Made by a program: the position numbers and the translations under genes
The notes under the pieces: generated by a model
Seen by the model: the letters and a program-made list of their open reading frames with translations, nothing else
What the model was told of the DNA's origin: nothing
Databases searched by the model: none
In this document: positions 36,336 through 44,912 of the stretch, in pieces
Position numbering within the stretch: the stretch's first letter is position 1
Layout: each line of letters starts with the position of its first letter
Assembly: GCA_031553835.1 (NCBI GenBank)
Contig: JAVBKX010000023.1
Location: forward strand, 62,001-126,000
DNA: 64,000 nt
Direction of reading: 5' to 3'
DNA from: JAVBKX01 sp031553835
GTDB taxonomy: Bacteria > Bacteroidota > Bacteroidia > Bacteroidales > Azobacteroidaceae

Positions 36336-37393
36336 AAGGGATAAAAGAAAGTGGAAAAGGTATTCTTTCATTCCTGATCGATGATAAATACCATATACCG
36401 AGACACCTCGTATTGCAGGCTGTTATTCTGGCAATCTCGTTCGGAGTATTTTTCGATGCGCCTGATAAGGTGAACCTTTCGCTTAATCGCTTTTACGGTT
36501 GGATCAGCTATTATCTTTTCCTGAATATGCTTGTCTATGTCAATGCCTATATCCTGTTTCCCTGCTTTCTGGCTAAAAACAGGGTAGTTGGTTATGTGGT
36601 ATCAGTTATCCTGTTCACTGTTTTTTCCATGTTTATCATGACGATATTACAAGACTTGTTCTATGATATAGCGGTATCACACGGAGAGCCTTCGGGCATG
36701 GCAATATTCCTAAGTATTGCGTCATCAATGTGTACCATATTCCTTTTCTTGGGAGGAGTCTCAACACTTATGCTGTTTAAGCAATGGATAATCAGCAGGC
36801 GGAATATCAGTAACCTGCAAGTTGCTACCTCGCAGTCGGAGCTTCACTTTCTTAAAGGTCAGATCAATCCGCACTTTCTGTTCAACATGATAAACAATGC
36901 CAATATCATGGTGGACGAAGATCCGAAGATGGCTTCCCATATATTGAGGAAATTGGATGATATGTTGCAGTATCAGTTCAGCGACAGCACACAGGAACGG
37001 GTTTCACTAAAAGCTGATATAGTTTTTCTTACAGACTTTCTGGATTTGGAGGAAGTTCGCCGTGACCATTTTGAATACAGTATAACAGTAGAGGGGAATA
37101 TTGAAGATATTAAAGTTCTGCCTTTGCTCTTTATCCCATTTGTGGAAAATGCAGTAAAGCATAACATGGATGTGAATAGCTCGTATGTACATATACGGTT
37201 CTGTATGGTGGCAGACCGCTTGCTTTTTGAATGTGAAAACTCAAAACCGTCTAAACCGATAAAACGGGATATAGGCGGTTTAGGCTTAGTGAATATCAAA
37301 CGCCGTCTGGCTCTGTTATTCGATAACAACTATGTATGTGACATAGTAGAAACGGAAACAACTTACACAGTAAATTTACAAATCCCATTATGA
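36332..37393 (+). CDS. LytS-family sensor histidine kinase
   Basis: A 353-residue inner-membrane kinase with four predicted helices in residues 25-150. The His_kinase domain is intact: GQINPHFLFNMINNAN with phospho-acceptor His181, then PFVENAVKHN (N-box) and GGLGLVNIKRRL (G-box). It belongs to the short Bacteroidota 5TM/4TM LytS-like class without an extra sensor domain. It overlaps the preceding pseudokinase and the following LytTR gene by 4 bases each, so the three proteins are probably translationally coupled. The signal is unknown; the neighbouring TonB receptor suggests nutrient or peptide sensing. Confidence 0.92.
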   Translation: MKGIKESGKGILSFLIDDKYHIPRHLVLQAVILAISFGVFFDAPDKVNLSLNRFYGWISYYLFLNMLVYVNAYILFPCFLAKNRVVGYVVSVILFTVFSMFIMTILQDLFYDIAVSHGEPSGMAIFLSIASSMCTIFLFLGGVSTLMLFKQWIISRRNISNLQVATSQSELHFLKGQINPHFLFNMINNANIMVDEDPKMASHILRKLDDMLQYQFSDSTQERVSLKADIVFLTDFLDLEEVRRDHFEYSITVEGNIEDIKVLPLLFIPFVENAVKHNMDVNSSYVHIRFCMVADRLLFECENSKPSKPIKRDIGGLGLVNIKRRLALLFDNNYVCDIVETETTYTVNLQIPL

Positions 37394-38103
37394 GGTGCAT
37401 TATAGTAGATGACGAACCTATTGCTCGCAAAGGAATACAGAAATTAGTCGGTCAGATTTCCCAACTTGAACTGTTGGAGAGTTTCAATAGTGCGGAAGCT
37501 GCCGCCGGGTATATTCAGACATCAAATGTAGATTTGATATTTCTGGATATTCAGATGCCGGGTATAAACGGGATCGAGTTTGCCCGGAGCATCCCCAAAC
37601 ATACACTCATAATCTTCACGACAGCCTATTCGGAATATGCCCTCGACAGCTATGAAGTTGATGCGGTTGATTATCTCGTTAAACCGATCGATGCCGCCAG
37701 GTTCCGCAAAGCGGTGAATAAAGCGATCACCTATCACTCCCTGCTGCTGGAAGAAGACAAGCAAAGCGTGGAAAACGTAGAAGATGAATTTATCTTCGTT
37801 AAATCGGACAGGAAGTATTTCAAGGTAAACCTGAAAGACATCCTGTTTATCGAGGGGCTGAAAGACTACGTTATCATCCAGCAGGACGGGCAGCGCATTA
37901 TTACCCGTATGAATGTAAAAACGATACACGACCTGCTTCCCAAGAGTATTTTTCTAAGGATAAACCGTTCATATATCGTCAATAAAAATCATATCGAATC
38001 GTTCGACAATAACGATGTCTTTATCAAGCAACATGAAATTGCGATTGGCAATACCTATCGGGATAGTTTCTTTGAAGAGTTGATGAAGAACAGATCGTTG
38101 TAA
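37390..38103 (+). CDS. LytTR-family response regulator
   Basis: A 237-residue cytoplasmic regulator. The receiver domain (MRCIIVDDEPIARKGIQKLV) has the acidic pair, the phosphorylated Asp in LIFLDIQMPGINGIEF, and Lys in DYLVKPIDAARF. The C-terminal LytTR DNA-binding domain has FVKSDRKYFKVNLKDILFIE, LKDYVIIQQDGQRI and FLRINRSYIVN. It is the cognate partner of the adjacent kinase. Direct targets cannot be read here, but autoregulation of the TonB receptor operon is plausible. A terminator follows. Confidence 0.95.
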   Translation: MRCIIVDDEPIARKGIQKLVGQISQLELLESFNSAEAAAGYIQTSNVDLIFLDIQMPGINGIEFARSIPKHTLIIFTTAYSEYALDSYEVDAVDYLVKPIDAARFRKAVNKAITYHSLLLEEDKQSVENVEDEFIFVKSDRKYFKVNLKDILFIEGLKDYVIIQQDGQRIITRMNVKTIHDLLPKSIFLRINRSYIVNKNHIESFDNNDVFIKQHEIAIGNTYRDSFFEELMKNRSL

Positions 38104-38128
38104 GAAAAGAATTTCACATAAATGTATG

Positions 38129-38159
38129 CCCCATGCGAATCTTACGCATGGGGTTTTTT
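38129..38159 (+). terminator. Rho-independent terminator after the LytTR gene
   Basis: CCCCATGCG and CGCATGGGG form a perfect nine-pair stem around AATCTTA, followed by six T. It closes the TonB/LytS/LytTR operon. Confidence 0.93.
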
Positions 38160-38308
38160 ACGTTATTTCTGCTTGTGCTTGTATATTGCCAATATTTATA
38201 TATTAATGTAAACAAGAATATCATTACCAAAGTTTATTCTTCAATCGGTTATATCAAACCGATGAAAATCTAAAATAAAATTGTAACTTCGTGCCCGAAT
38301 AGTTTATT

Positions 38309-38707
38309 ATGAAAGTTTCGAGCTGGACAAGGTTAGTTATTTTGCTTTTGGGGAGTGCATTGACACTGTTGTCTTTTAATCGGACAGCAGATGCAAAGCA
38401 TCCGGTAGCGCCGAAGACCTCCTTTTGTATTGAAAATGCAAAACCGGTTATTTATTCAGATTGTGAAATTCATTATTCCTCTCACTATGCAATTCAGCGG
38501 ATTACTTCTTCGATTCAATCCTGGGCGCGGATATTTTCTTCTAATGAATCTTTTCAGTTTACTATAAGTAAAATATTTTCTTCTTTCTCTTCCAGGGAAC
38601 AATTGTTGTCCCTCCTGTCACTCAAAAATATTTCCATTTCTTATCCCAATGCTTTGCATCCTCCTTGCGAATATTTTGTTTTTGCATTGAGGAAAATTAT
38701 TATTTGA
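38309..38707 (+). CDS. Hypothetical secreted or membrane-anchored small protein
   Basis: A 132-residue product with an N-terminal hydrophobic signal (LVILLLGSALTLLSF, then NRTADA). The rest is Ser-rich and basic, with no recognised motif. It is preceded by TAACTTCG, a near match to the -7 consensus. The family is unknown to me; expression is supported only by the open frame, signal peptide and promoter-like sequence. The 205 bases before it hold the LytTR terminator and AT-rich sequence. Confidence 0.55.
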   Translation: MKVSSWTRLVILLLGSALTLLSFNRTADAKHPVAPKTSFCIENAKPVIYSDCEIHYSSHYAIQRITSSIQSWARIFSSNESFQFTISKIFSSFSSREQLLSLLSLKNISISYPNALHPPCEYFVFALRKIII

Positions 38708-38788
38708 TCCGACACTTGATATCAACGTGATCAGAATCAATTATTACATATTTGCATAAGCAAAAATATTTTTTTATTTTAAAAAGTT

Positions 38789-39328
38789 ATGGAATCTCAA
38801 AATATTCAAAAAGATATTCATACTGCTACTCAGGGCAGTATCGTGAAAAAGAATAATGGAATGATGATGATTATTTCTTCATTCATCTTGTGTGCGGGAG
38901 TTGCATCGATTTATGCCTGTTATCAACAACCGGATACAAAATCTTCACTCAGCATGTTTTTGTTAATGGTCGGTATTCTGTTGACGATTGCAGGGATTAG
39001 CCTGTTTTTTATGAAATACAGGCAATGGGTGTATGTATCAACCGGTAGCCGGGTCAAAGTGGATCACCGTTTATTTGACAAATCGCAGTCCGAACGTTTG
39101 AAAACGTTGTTGTCGAAAGGCGAATTTGCCGGCGGGCAACCCGTTTCTTTTGTAAATAACAGCACCGCCCGGCTCGATTTTGTCATGTCGGAAGATAATC
39201 AATATGCTGCTGTACAGTTATTTGACTTCGTGGCATTTGTGTACGAACCGATAACTCCGGTTTATAGTTATACCGGCCAACAGGCATCCGGAATTATAGA
39301 ATATATCCAACGGTGCGAAAAAGGATGA
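38789..39328 (+). CDS. Conserved two-helix membrane protein of unknown function
   Basis: A 179-residue protein with two membrane helices (MMMIISSFILCAGVASIYAC and MFLLMVGILLTIAGISLFFM), then a cytoplasmic domain of about 100 residues (WVYVSTGSRVKVDHRLFDKS to YEPITPVYSYTGQQASGIIE). I do not recognise a named family; the style is that of Bacteroidales-conserved proteins. It lies 20 bases before the DUF47 phosphate gene and so may be part of the same transcript. Confidence 0.75.
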   Translation: MESQNIQKDIHTATQGSIVKKNNGMMMIISSFILCAGVASIYACYQQPDTKSSLSMFLLMVGILLTIAGISLFFMKYRQWVYVSTGSRVKVDHRLFDKSQSERLKTLLSKGEFAGGQPVSFVNNSTARLDFVMSEDNQYAAVQLFDFVAFVYEPITPVYSYTGQQASGIIEYIQRCEKG

Positions 39329-39347
39329 TCAGATTAAATATTTAGAT

Positions 39348-39998
39348 ATGAAAGTGAACACATTACTGAGCATATTTGCTCCTAAAGACGTAAAATTTTT
39401 TCCTTTATTGAAGGAAACCGCATCCATTTTGGTGCAATCTGCCGATTTGTTACAAGCTCTGTTTTTGCAAAATGAAATGGAAAAACGAAAGGATTACTGC
39501 ATACTGATTAAAGCAGAAGAAGTAAAAGGCGACAAAGCGACCGGAAAAATCATCAAAGCGCTGAATGAAACTTTTATTACTCCTTTCGACCGGGAAGATA
39601 TTGATATGTTGGCTGATGAAATGGATGATGTGATCGATGCCATTAATCGGGCAGCTCAGAAAGTGCTCCTTTATTCACCTAAAAAATTGCCCGAATGTAC
39701 TGTGATTCTAACCGATATCATCAAAAAGGGAGCGATTGAAATTCAAGGCGGCATTGCAGAATTATCCAATTTAAAGAAATGCGACCAGCGATTACGCCAG
39801 CATTATAAAGAGATAAAAAAATTGGAAGAAGCAGCTGATGCTATTTATGAAACAGGAATTATGACTCTTTTTAAAGAAGAAACGGACACCATTGAATTGA
39901 TTAAATTGAAAGAAATTATTCAGGAGTTGGAAAAGACAGCCAATAAAATCAATAATGTTGGCAAAGTGATGAAGACTATTTTTGTGAAATACGCTTAA
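39348..39998 (+). CDS. DUF47/PhoU-like phosphate transport regulator
   Basis: A 216-residue all-helical cytoplasmic protein of the DUF47 (PitA accessory) family related to PhoU. Visible acidic metal-binding patterns are FDREDIDMLADEMDDVIDAI and LEEAADAIYETGIMTLFKEE. It lies 9 bases before the Pit transporter gene, the usual pairing, and probably controls that transporter's activity. Confidence 0.93.
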   Translation: MKVNTLLSIFAPKDVKFFPLLKETASILVQSADLLQALFLQNEMEKRKDYCILIKAEEVKGDKATGKIIKALNETFITPFDREDIDMLADEMDDVIDAINRAAQKVLLYSPKKLPECTVILTDIIKKGAIEIQGGIAELSNLKKCDQRLRQHYKEIKKLEEAADAIYETGIMTLFKEETDTIELIKLKEIIQELEKTANKINNVGKVMKTIFVKYA

Positions 39999-40007
39999 AA
40001 AAATCCT

Positions 40008-41039
40008 ATGACATTACTCATTACAGTTATCGTCCTGGCGATTATTTTTGATTTTATCAATGGTTTTCATGATGCGGCCAATTCAATTGCGACGATTGTT
40101 TCGACACGAGTGTTGACCCCTTTTCAGGCTGTACTTTGGGCGGCGGCATTCAATTTTATTGCATTATTTGTCGCCAAGTATATTATCGGAGAATTCGGAA
40201 TCGCCAATACGGTGTCGAAAGTGGTACTGGAAGAATTTATAACCCTGCCGATCATTTTGTCCGGATTGCTGGCTGCCATTCTTTGGAATTTGCTGACCTG
40301 GTGGCTGGGTATCCCGTCATCATCTTCCCACACCTTGATTGGCGGATTTGCCGGAGCAGCGATATGCGCCGTTGGTTTTCATTCGATTCATATTGGTGTA
40401 ATTCTTAAAATTGCTGCGTTTATCGTGCTGGCGCCGTTGATCGGTATGATTACGTCATCTGCAATAACCATTGGCATATTGTGGCTTTTCCGGAAAATGA
40501 ATGCCAGGAAAGCAGAAAACATGTTTAAAAAATTGCAATTGGTTTCTTCCGGATTGTTTAGTCTCGGGCATGGATTGAATGATTCGCAAAAAGTAATGGG
40601 AATTATAGGTATTGCCGTTATTTCGTTTTGCAATACCCACACAGAAGTGATACCCGATTGGTTGAAGATGGATACCATGCACGATATGCACGATTGGATA
40701 GCTTATGTGTGTTTCAGCGCAATTGGCTTGGGGACGATGATCGGCGGTTGGCGGATTGTAAAAACAATGGGTTCTAAAATCACCAAAGTGACTCCGTTGG
40801 AGGGCGTATGTGCAGAGACAGCTGGGGCGTTGACTTTATTTTTGACCGAAATTCTGAAAATACCTGTAAGTACAACGCATACCATTACCGGCGCCATTAT
40901 GGGAGTTGGAGCGGTGAAACGATTGTCTGCCGTACGCTGGGGTGTTACGATCAATTTACTATGGGCCTGGATTCTTACTATTCCTGTCAGCGCTTTATTG
41001 GCATCAGCTATTTATTTGACAGTGAAATGTTTTTTGTGA
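40008..41039 (+). CDS. Low-affinity inorganic phosphate transporter, Pit family
   Basis: A 343-residue inner-membrane carrier that moves metal-phosphate with H+ or Na+. Both PiT signatures are seen: FDFINGFHDAANSIATIVST with GIPSSSSHTLIGGFAGAA in the first half, and SLGHGLNDSQKVMGII with IPVSTTHTITGAIMGVGAVK in the second. Length fits bacterial Pit. It is paired with DUF47 upstream; the sodium-pump-like genes follow 32 bases later. Confidence 0.94.
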   Translation: MTLLITVIVLAIIFDFINGFHDAANSIATIVSTRVLTPFQAVLWAAAFNFIALFVAKYIIGEFGIANTVSKVVLEEFITLPIILSGLLAAILWNLLTWWLGIPSSSSHTLIGGFAGAAICAVGFHSIHIGVILKIAAFIVLAPLIGMITSSAITIGILWLFRKMNARKAENMFKKLQLVSSGLFSLGHGLNDSQKVMGIIGIAVISFCNTHTEVIPDWLKMDTMHDMHDWIAYVCFSAIGLGTMIGGWRIVKTMGSKITKVTPLEGVCAETAGALTLFLTEILKIPVSTTHTITGAIMGVGAVKRLSAVRWGVTINLLWAWILTIPVSALLASAIYLTVKCFL

Positions 41040-41071
41040 TTTTAAGTGATAAGTTATAACGTACAATCTTT

Positions 41072-41464
41072 ATGAGCATCACGACAGTTGTTTTGGAAAC
41101 CTTTGGCATGATGGGATTCACTTTTCTGGTGGGAATGGGAGTCGCTTATGTTATCAAGATATTGGTGGCCATATTTCATTTTTTTGAACCCGGAAATGTT
41201 ACGGCGGTAATCAAAGATTATAAATCCCGGCTTGCATACGAGCGTCAACGTCGCAATAATATGAAAAAAGTATTAGTGATGATGGAGAAAAATTCGGATG
41301 TGGAACTGCTGAAATATCTGTATGAAAACCGGGATAAAAACGATGTGGAAGAGGAAGTGGATGATCTGTATAATTTGTTCAAATTCTACCGGGGCATTTA
41401 TAAAGATAAAAAGGAAAGCGAAGGCATTAATGATTTAATTAAATATTATAATGGAGAAGTATGA
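41072..41464 (+). CDS. Small membrane protein, probable gamma-like subunit of a sodium-pump decarboxylase
   Basis: A 130-residue protein with one N-terminal membrane helix (FGMMGFTFLVGMGVAYVIKI) and a charged helical tail. Its last codons overlap the beta-subunit gene by 14 bases, so the two are translated together. In oxaloacetate and methylmalonyl-CoA decarboxylases a single-span gamma subunit anchors the complex next to beta. The tail lacks the His- or Pro-rich zinc-binding end of OadG, so the gamma role is inferred from topology and context. Confidence 0.6.
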   Translation: MSITTVVLETFGMMGFTFLVGMGVAYVIKILVAIFHFFEPGNVTAVIKDYKSRLAYERQRRNNMKKVLVMMEKNSDVELLKYLYENRDKNDVEEEVDDLYNLFKFYRGIYKDKKESEGINDLIKYYNGEV

Positions 41465-42674
41465 TTTGAATAATATATTCCAGGGCATTTCCACTCTTTT
41501 GCAATCAGATCCTTTGATTATGTATTCACGTATCGGGCTGATTTTGTTAGGAATATTATTGGTATATCTGGGCCGTAAAGAAATCCTGGAACCTCTGGTC
41601 ATGATTCCCATGGGTCTGGGAATGGCGGCCATTAATGCCGGAGTTCTGTTTCTTCCGGGAGGAATTCAGGGAAATTTATTCCTTGATCCATTGGTAAGCG
41701 ACCCGACGGCATTGATGGATCTTTTGCAGATTGATTTTTTACAACCGGTTTACACGTATGCATTTAGCAATGGATTGATTGCCTGCTTGATTTTTATGGG
41801 GATTGGTACTATGCTCGACATGAGTTTTTTGTTGGCAAAACCGGTGCAAAGTATGCTATTGGCTTTGTTTGCAGAACTTGGAACCTTTGCGATTGTTCCA
41901 ATAGCTTATGCCATGGGGCTCAGTTTGAACGACAGTGCATCTATAGCTATGGTGGGAGGAGCCGATGGGCCTATGGTGCTCTTCACTTCGTTGAATTTGT
42001 CTAAAAATCTTTTTGTCCCGATCACAGTGGTTGCGTATTTGTACCTGGGTCTTACTTATGGAGGATATCCTTATTTGGTAAAATTGATGGTGCCTAAGAA
42101 ATTGCGAGCTATAAAAATAGATCGTTCCAAAGAATCTGTGAAAAAATTTTCTCCGGCAACCAAACTGTCATTGGCGGTAACATTGTGTGTTATATTGTGT
42201 TTGTTGTTTCCGGTAGCTGCACCTTTGTTCTTTTCTTTATTTATAGGAGTAGCCATTAAAGAATCGGGTTTAAAACATGTTATAGATTTTATTAGCGGGC
42301 CAATGCTTTACGGATCCACTTTTTTCCTGGGAATATTGCTGGGAGTTCTCTGTGATGCACATATTTTGTTGAATCCTGCTATTTTGAAATTATTGATATT
42401 GGGGATTTTAGCATTGTTGATTTCCGGTATTGGCGGTATTTTGGGTGGATATGTCATGTATTTCATAAAAAAAGGAAACTTCAATCCGGTGATTGGTATC
42501 GCAGCTGTTAGTTGTGTGCCCACTACCGCTAAGGTAGCGCAGAAATTAGTATCCAAAGATAATCCGAATTCTTTGATTTTGCCGGAAGCATTGGGGGCAA
42601 ATATTACCGGAGTGATTACATCAGCTATTATTACAGGTATTTATATTACTATCATTCCTATGTTGTTAAAATAA
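41451..42674 (+). CDS. Sodium-ion-translocating decarboxylase beta subunit (OadB/MmdB/GcdB type)
   Basis: A 407-residue integral membrane protein that couples decarboxylation of a biotin-bound carboxyl group to Na+ export. The family core is intact: IPMGLGMAAINAG, FMGIGTMLDMSFLLAKP, the conserved MVGGADGPMVLFTS with the Na+-site Asp, and near the end NSLILPEALGANITGVITSA. It overlaps the preceding small gene by 14 bases, and its stop overlaps the DedA start by one base. No alpha (carboxyltransferase) or biotin-carrier gene is in the window, so the catalytic partner must be elsewhere. Confidence 0.9.
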   Translation: MEKYDLNNIFQGISTLLQSDPLIMYSRIGLILLGILLVYLGRKEILEPLVMIPMGLGMAAINAGVLFLPGGIQGNLFLDPLVSDPTALMDLLQIDFLQPVYTYAFSNGLIACLIFMGIGTMLDMSFLLAKPVQSMLLALFAELGTFAIVPIAYAMGLSLNDSASIAMVGGADGPMVLFTSLNLSKNLFVPITVVAYLYLGLTYGGYPYLVKLMVPKKLRAIKIDRSKESVKKFSPATKLSLAVTLCVILCLLFPVAAPLFFSLFIGVAIKESGLKHVIDFISGPMLYGSTFFLGILLGVLCDAHILLNPAILKLLILGILALLISGIGGILGGYVMYFIKKGNFNPVIGIAAVSCVPTTAKVAQKLVSKDNPNSLILPEALGANITGVITSAIITGIYITIIPMLLK

Positions 42675-43333
42675 TGGAATTTTTTCAGTTTTTAATCGAT
42701 TTTGTACTCCACATCGATGTGCATTTAGCTGAACTGGTTTCCCAATATGGGATTTGGATTTATGCCATATTATTTCTGATCATCTTTTGTGAAACAGGTC
42801 TGGTTGTCACCCCTTTCCTGCCGGGAGATTCCCTGTTGTTTGTGGCAGGAACATTAGCGGCATTGGGAACCAACTCAATCAATGTACATATATTGGTGCT
42901 TTTCCTGATTGCAGCGGCCGTGTCAGGCGATGGCGTCAATTATTATATCGGAAAATATTTTGGGAAGCGATTGTTTAGTAATCCGGATTCTAAGATATTT
43001 AAGCGATCTTACTTAAACAAGACACATGCTTTTTACGAAAAACATGGAGGAAAAACGATTGTCCTGGCACGATTTGTGCCGATAGTACGTACATTCGCTC
43101 CCTTTGTAGCGGGAATGGGAAAGATGAGTTACACTTATTTTGCAACATATAATGTTGTCGGAGGAGTTGCCTGGGTTTCTTCCTTTATTTATGCCGGTTA
43201 TTTTTTCGGAGGAATGGATTTTGTAAAGCAAAATTTGCAATTGTTGATTATCGCTATTATTTTTATCTCGTTGTTGCCACCGGTTGCTGAAATTGCCATA
43301 CAAAAATATAAGAGCAGGAAATCAGAATCATGA
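42674..43333 (+). CDS. DedA-family (VTT domain) membrane protein
   Basis: A 219-residue inner-membrane protein. DedA hallmarks are IFCETGLVVTPFLPGDSLLF near the first re-entrant helix and HGGKTIVLARFVPIVRTFAP with GMGKMSY in the second half. DedA proteins are undecaprenyl-phosphate or phospholipid flippases/transporters needed for envelope homeostasis. Translation is coupled to the Na+ pump beta subunit (ATG shares a base with the TAA). A functional link to sodium gradients is possible but not shown. Confidence 0.93.
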   Translation: MEFFQFLIDFVLHIDVHLAELVSQYGIWIYAILFLIIFCETGLVVTPFLPGDSLLFVAGTLAALGTNSINVHILVLFLIAAAVSGDGVNYYIGKYFGKRLFSNPDSKIFKRSYLNKTHAFYEKHGGKTIVLARFVPIVRTFAPFVAGMGKMSYTYFATYNVVGGVAWVSSFIYAGYFFGGMDFVKQNLQLLIIAIIFISLLPPVAEIAIQKYKSRKSES

Positions 43334-43405
43334 TTGAAATTTTGATATTGTTCAGACCCGTCATACTGTCCGGAAAGCAATGCCCTGACCTCCCTGAGGT
43401 ACTGC

Positions 43406-43476
43406 CTGCGCTTCCTTAGTCGCAAGGCCTCTGTTTCCTTAGAAGCAGGCGCGCTGCTTCCTTAGTCGCAGAGACT
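43406..43476. repeat. Three imperfect tandem repeats of 23-25 bases
   Basis: Units start at 43406, 43431 and 43454. Each begins CTG, contains TTCCTTAG, then GTCGCA or AAGCAG and a GC-rich end. A partial fourth unit (CTGCC, then AATAAGG) follows. The repeat lies in the gap between DedA and the HTH/nucleotidyltransferase pair, otherwise empty of genes. Confidence 0.65.
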
Positions 43477-43524
43477 CTGCCAATAAGGAAGTGTAGTTCC
43501 TATTGACTGAAATATTGAGGACTA

Positions 43525-43576
43525 TTTGATTCTGGATTTTATTCCCTATATTTGCGTATCGCAATTCGCGATACGC
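43525..43576 (+). promoter_or_regulatory. Promoter with overlapping palindromic operator
   Basis: TTTG (43525-43528), 18 bases, then TATATTTG (43547-43554) form a good promoter. Starting on the last base of the -7 box, GCGTATCGC (43554-43562) and GCGATACGC (43568-43576) are perfect inverted arms around AATTC. The palindrome covers the expected transcription start, an ideal repressor site. The HTH protein encoded 16 bases downstream is the likely ligand. Confidence 0.8.
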
Positions 43577-43591
43577 GATAAAGTAGATTGT

Positions 43592-44107
43592 ATGAAGAAG
43601 CATAGCGGAATGAGACCTCATGACATTGTTATCTTACTCAAGATAATAACATACGGAGATAATGACTGGTACATCAAAGACACAGCCAAAGAGTTGTTTA
43701 TCAGCCAAAGTGAAGTAAGCGAATCCCTGAACAGAAGTGTATTGGCGGGCTTAATCTCAAACAACAAGAAGCGGATTATGAAATCTGCTCTGTTTGATTT
43801 CCTGATATATGGACTGAAATACGTGTACCCGGTCAAGCCTGAAGCAATGGTAAGAGGAATAAAAACATCGCATAGCGCACCGCCTCTTTCTAATGAGATA
43901 GTAAGCGAAGAAGTATATGTATGGTCATATGAGGAAGGCGACGCCAGAGGATTTGCCATAGAGCCTTTACATCCCAATGTTCCCAAAGCGTGTTTGAAAG
44001 ACAGCAAACTGCATGAACTGTTAGCCCTTGTCGATGCTATCAGAATCGGCAACAAGCGGGAGTTTAATTTAGCAGTAAACGAATTGAAACAAAAAATAGG
44101 AGGATAA
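43592..44107 (+). CDS. Winged-HTH protein, probable antitoxin/autorepressor of the nucleotidyltransferase pair
   Basis: I use the ATG at 43592 (171 residues); the longer frame would start upstream of the transcription start. The N-terminal third is a MarR-like winged helix (DIVILLKIITYGDNDWYIKD, AKELFISQSEVSESLNRSVL). The C-terminal part has PHPNVPK-like residues (EPLHPNVPKACLKDSKLHEL) followed by a helix LLALVDAIRIGNKREFNLAV, seen in regulators that sit beside nucleotidyltransferase genes. Two bases after its stop comes the nucleotidyltransferase. The palindrome at the promoter suggests autorepression. Confidence 0.75.
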   Translation: MKKHSGMRPHDIVILLKIITYGDNDWYIKDTAKELFISQSEVSESLNRSVLAGLISNNKKRIMKSALFDFLIYGLKYVYPVKPEAMVRGIKTSHSAPPLSNEIVSEEVYVWSYEEGDARGFAIEPLHPNVPKACLKDSKLHELLALVDAIRIGNKREFNLAVNELKQKIGG

Positions 44108-44108
44108 C

Positions 44109-44822
44109 GTGAAAAATACGTTGATAAACAGGGCAATCATTAAAAAGGTGGCTCTTGCATTAGGGGAACTGAATGAAAAGGTCATATATGTGGGTGGCGC
44201 AACGGTAAGCCTGTATATCAATGACCCGGCAGCCGAAGATGTCAGACCAACAAAAGATATTGATATAACTATTAAGGTCGCTTCTATTCTTGAGTTAGAA
44301 AATATCAGAGAGCTTCTAAATAAGAAAGGGTTCAAACAATCTGCTGATTTAGATGTTATTTGCAGGTTCAAGTACGATGATATTCTGGTTGATGTCATGG
44401 CAACCAAGCCTATTTCGTGGGCTCCTGCAAACCAGTGGTTTGAAAAAGGATTCGAAAACTTGCAAAAAGTAGATATTGACGGAGCGGTCATACAGATTAT
44501 GCCTTTATCATTCTTTTTAGCAAGCAAATTCACAGCATTTGAGGGTAGAGGGGGTGACCCGAGATTCAGCCACGATTTTGAAGACATTACCTACATTTTG
44601 GATAACCGTACGGATTGGGAAGAAGTGTTATTAGCGGAAAAAGACAACGAGGTCAAGTCGTTTTTAGCCGAACGACTAAGGCTTATTAAGGATTCCGACA
44701 GATTTCAGGAAGCCATCATTGGCAACCTATATTATGATACTTCGGAACAACGATTTCAACGTATCATGCAGAAAATTGAGCATGTGTATAAGATAAACGA
44801 GGTGCATGCTTTTTTCGTGTAA
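44109..44822 (+). CDS. AbiEii/MNT-like nucleotidyltransferase (probable toxin)
   Basis: A 237-residue protein with a GTG start. The nucleotidyltransferase core is visible: VIYVGGATVSLYI, then PTKDIDITIKV with the two metal-binding Asp, and later DILVDVMATKP supplying the third Asp. It resembles proteins of the AbiEii/AbiGii/MenT class, which modify tRNA or other targets as toxins. The upstream HTH gene one base away would be its antitoxin or regulator. Alternatively the pair may have a housekeeping role; toxicity is not shown. Confidence 0.7.
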   Translation: MKNTLINRAIIKKVALALGELNEKVIYVGGATVSLYINDPAAEDVRPTKDIDITIKVASILELENIRELLNKKGFKQSADLDVICRFKYDDILVDVMATKPISWAPANQWFEKGFENLQKVDIDGAVIQIMPLSFFLASKFTAFEGRGGDPRFSHDFEDITYILDNRTDWEEVLLAEKDNEVKSFLAERLRLIKDSDRFQEAIIGNLYYDTSEQRFQRIMQKIEHVYKINEVHAFFV

Positions 44823-44912
44823 TGTCCATTTGTTCTTGCACTTTATTGGTAAGTATAGCGTATAGTCCGCAGAATATCAAGCAATTGTGTATTTATCGAC
44901 AGTCCCTGACTA

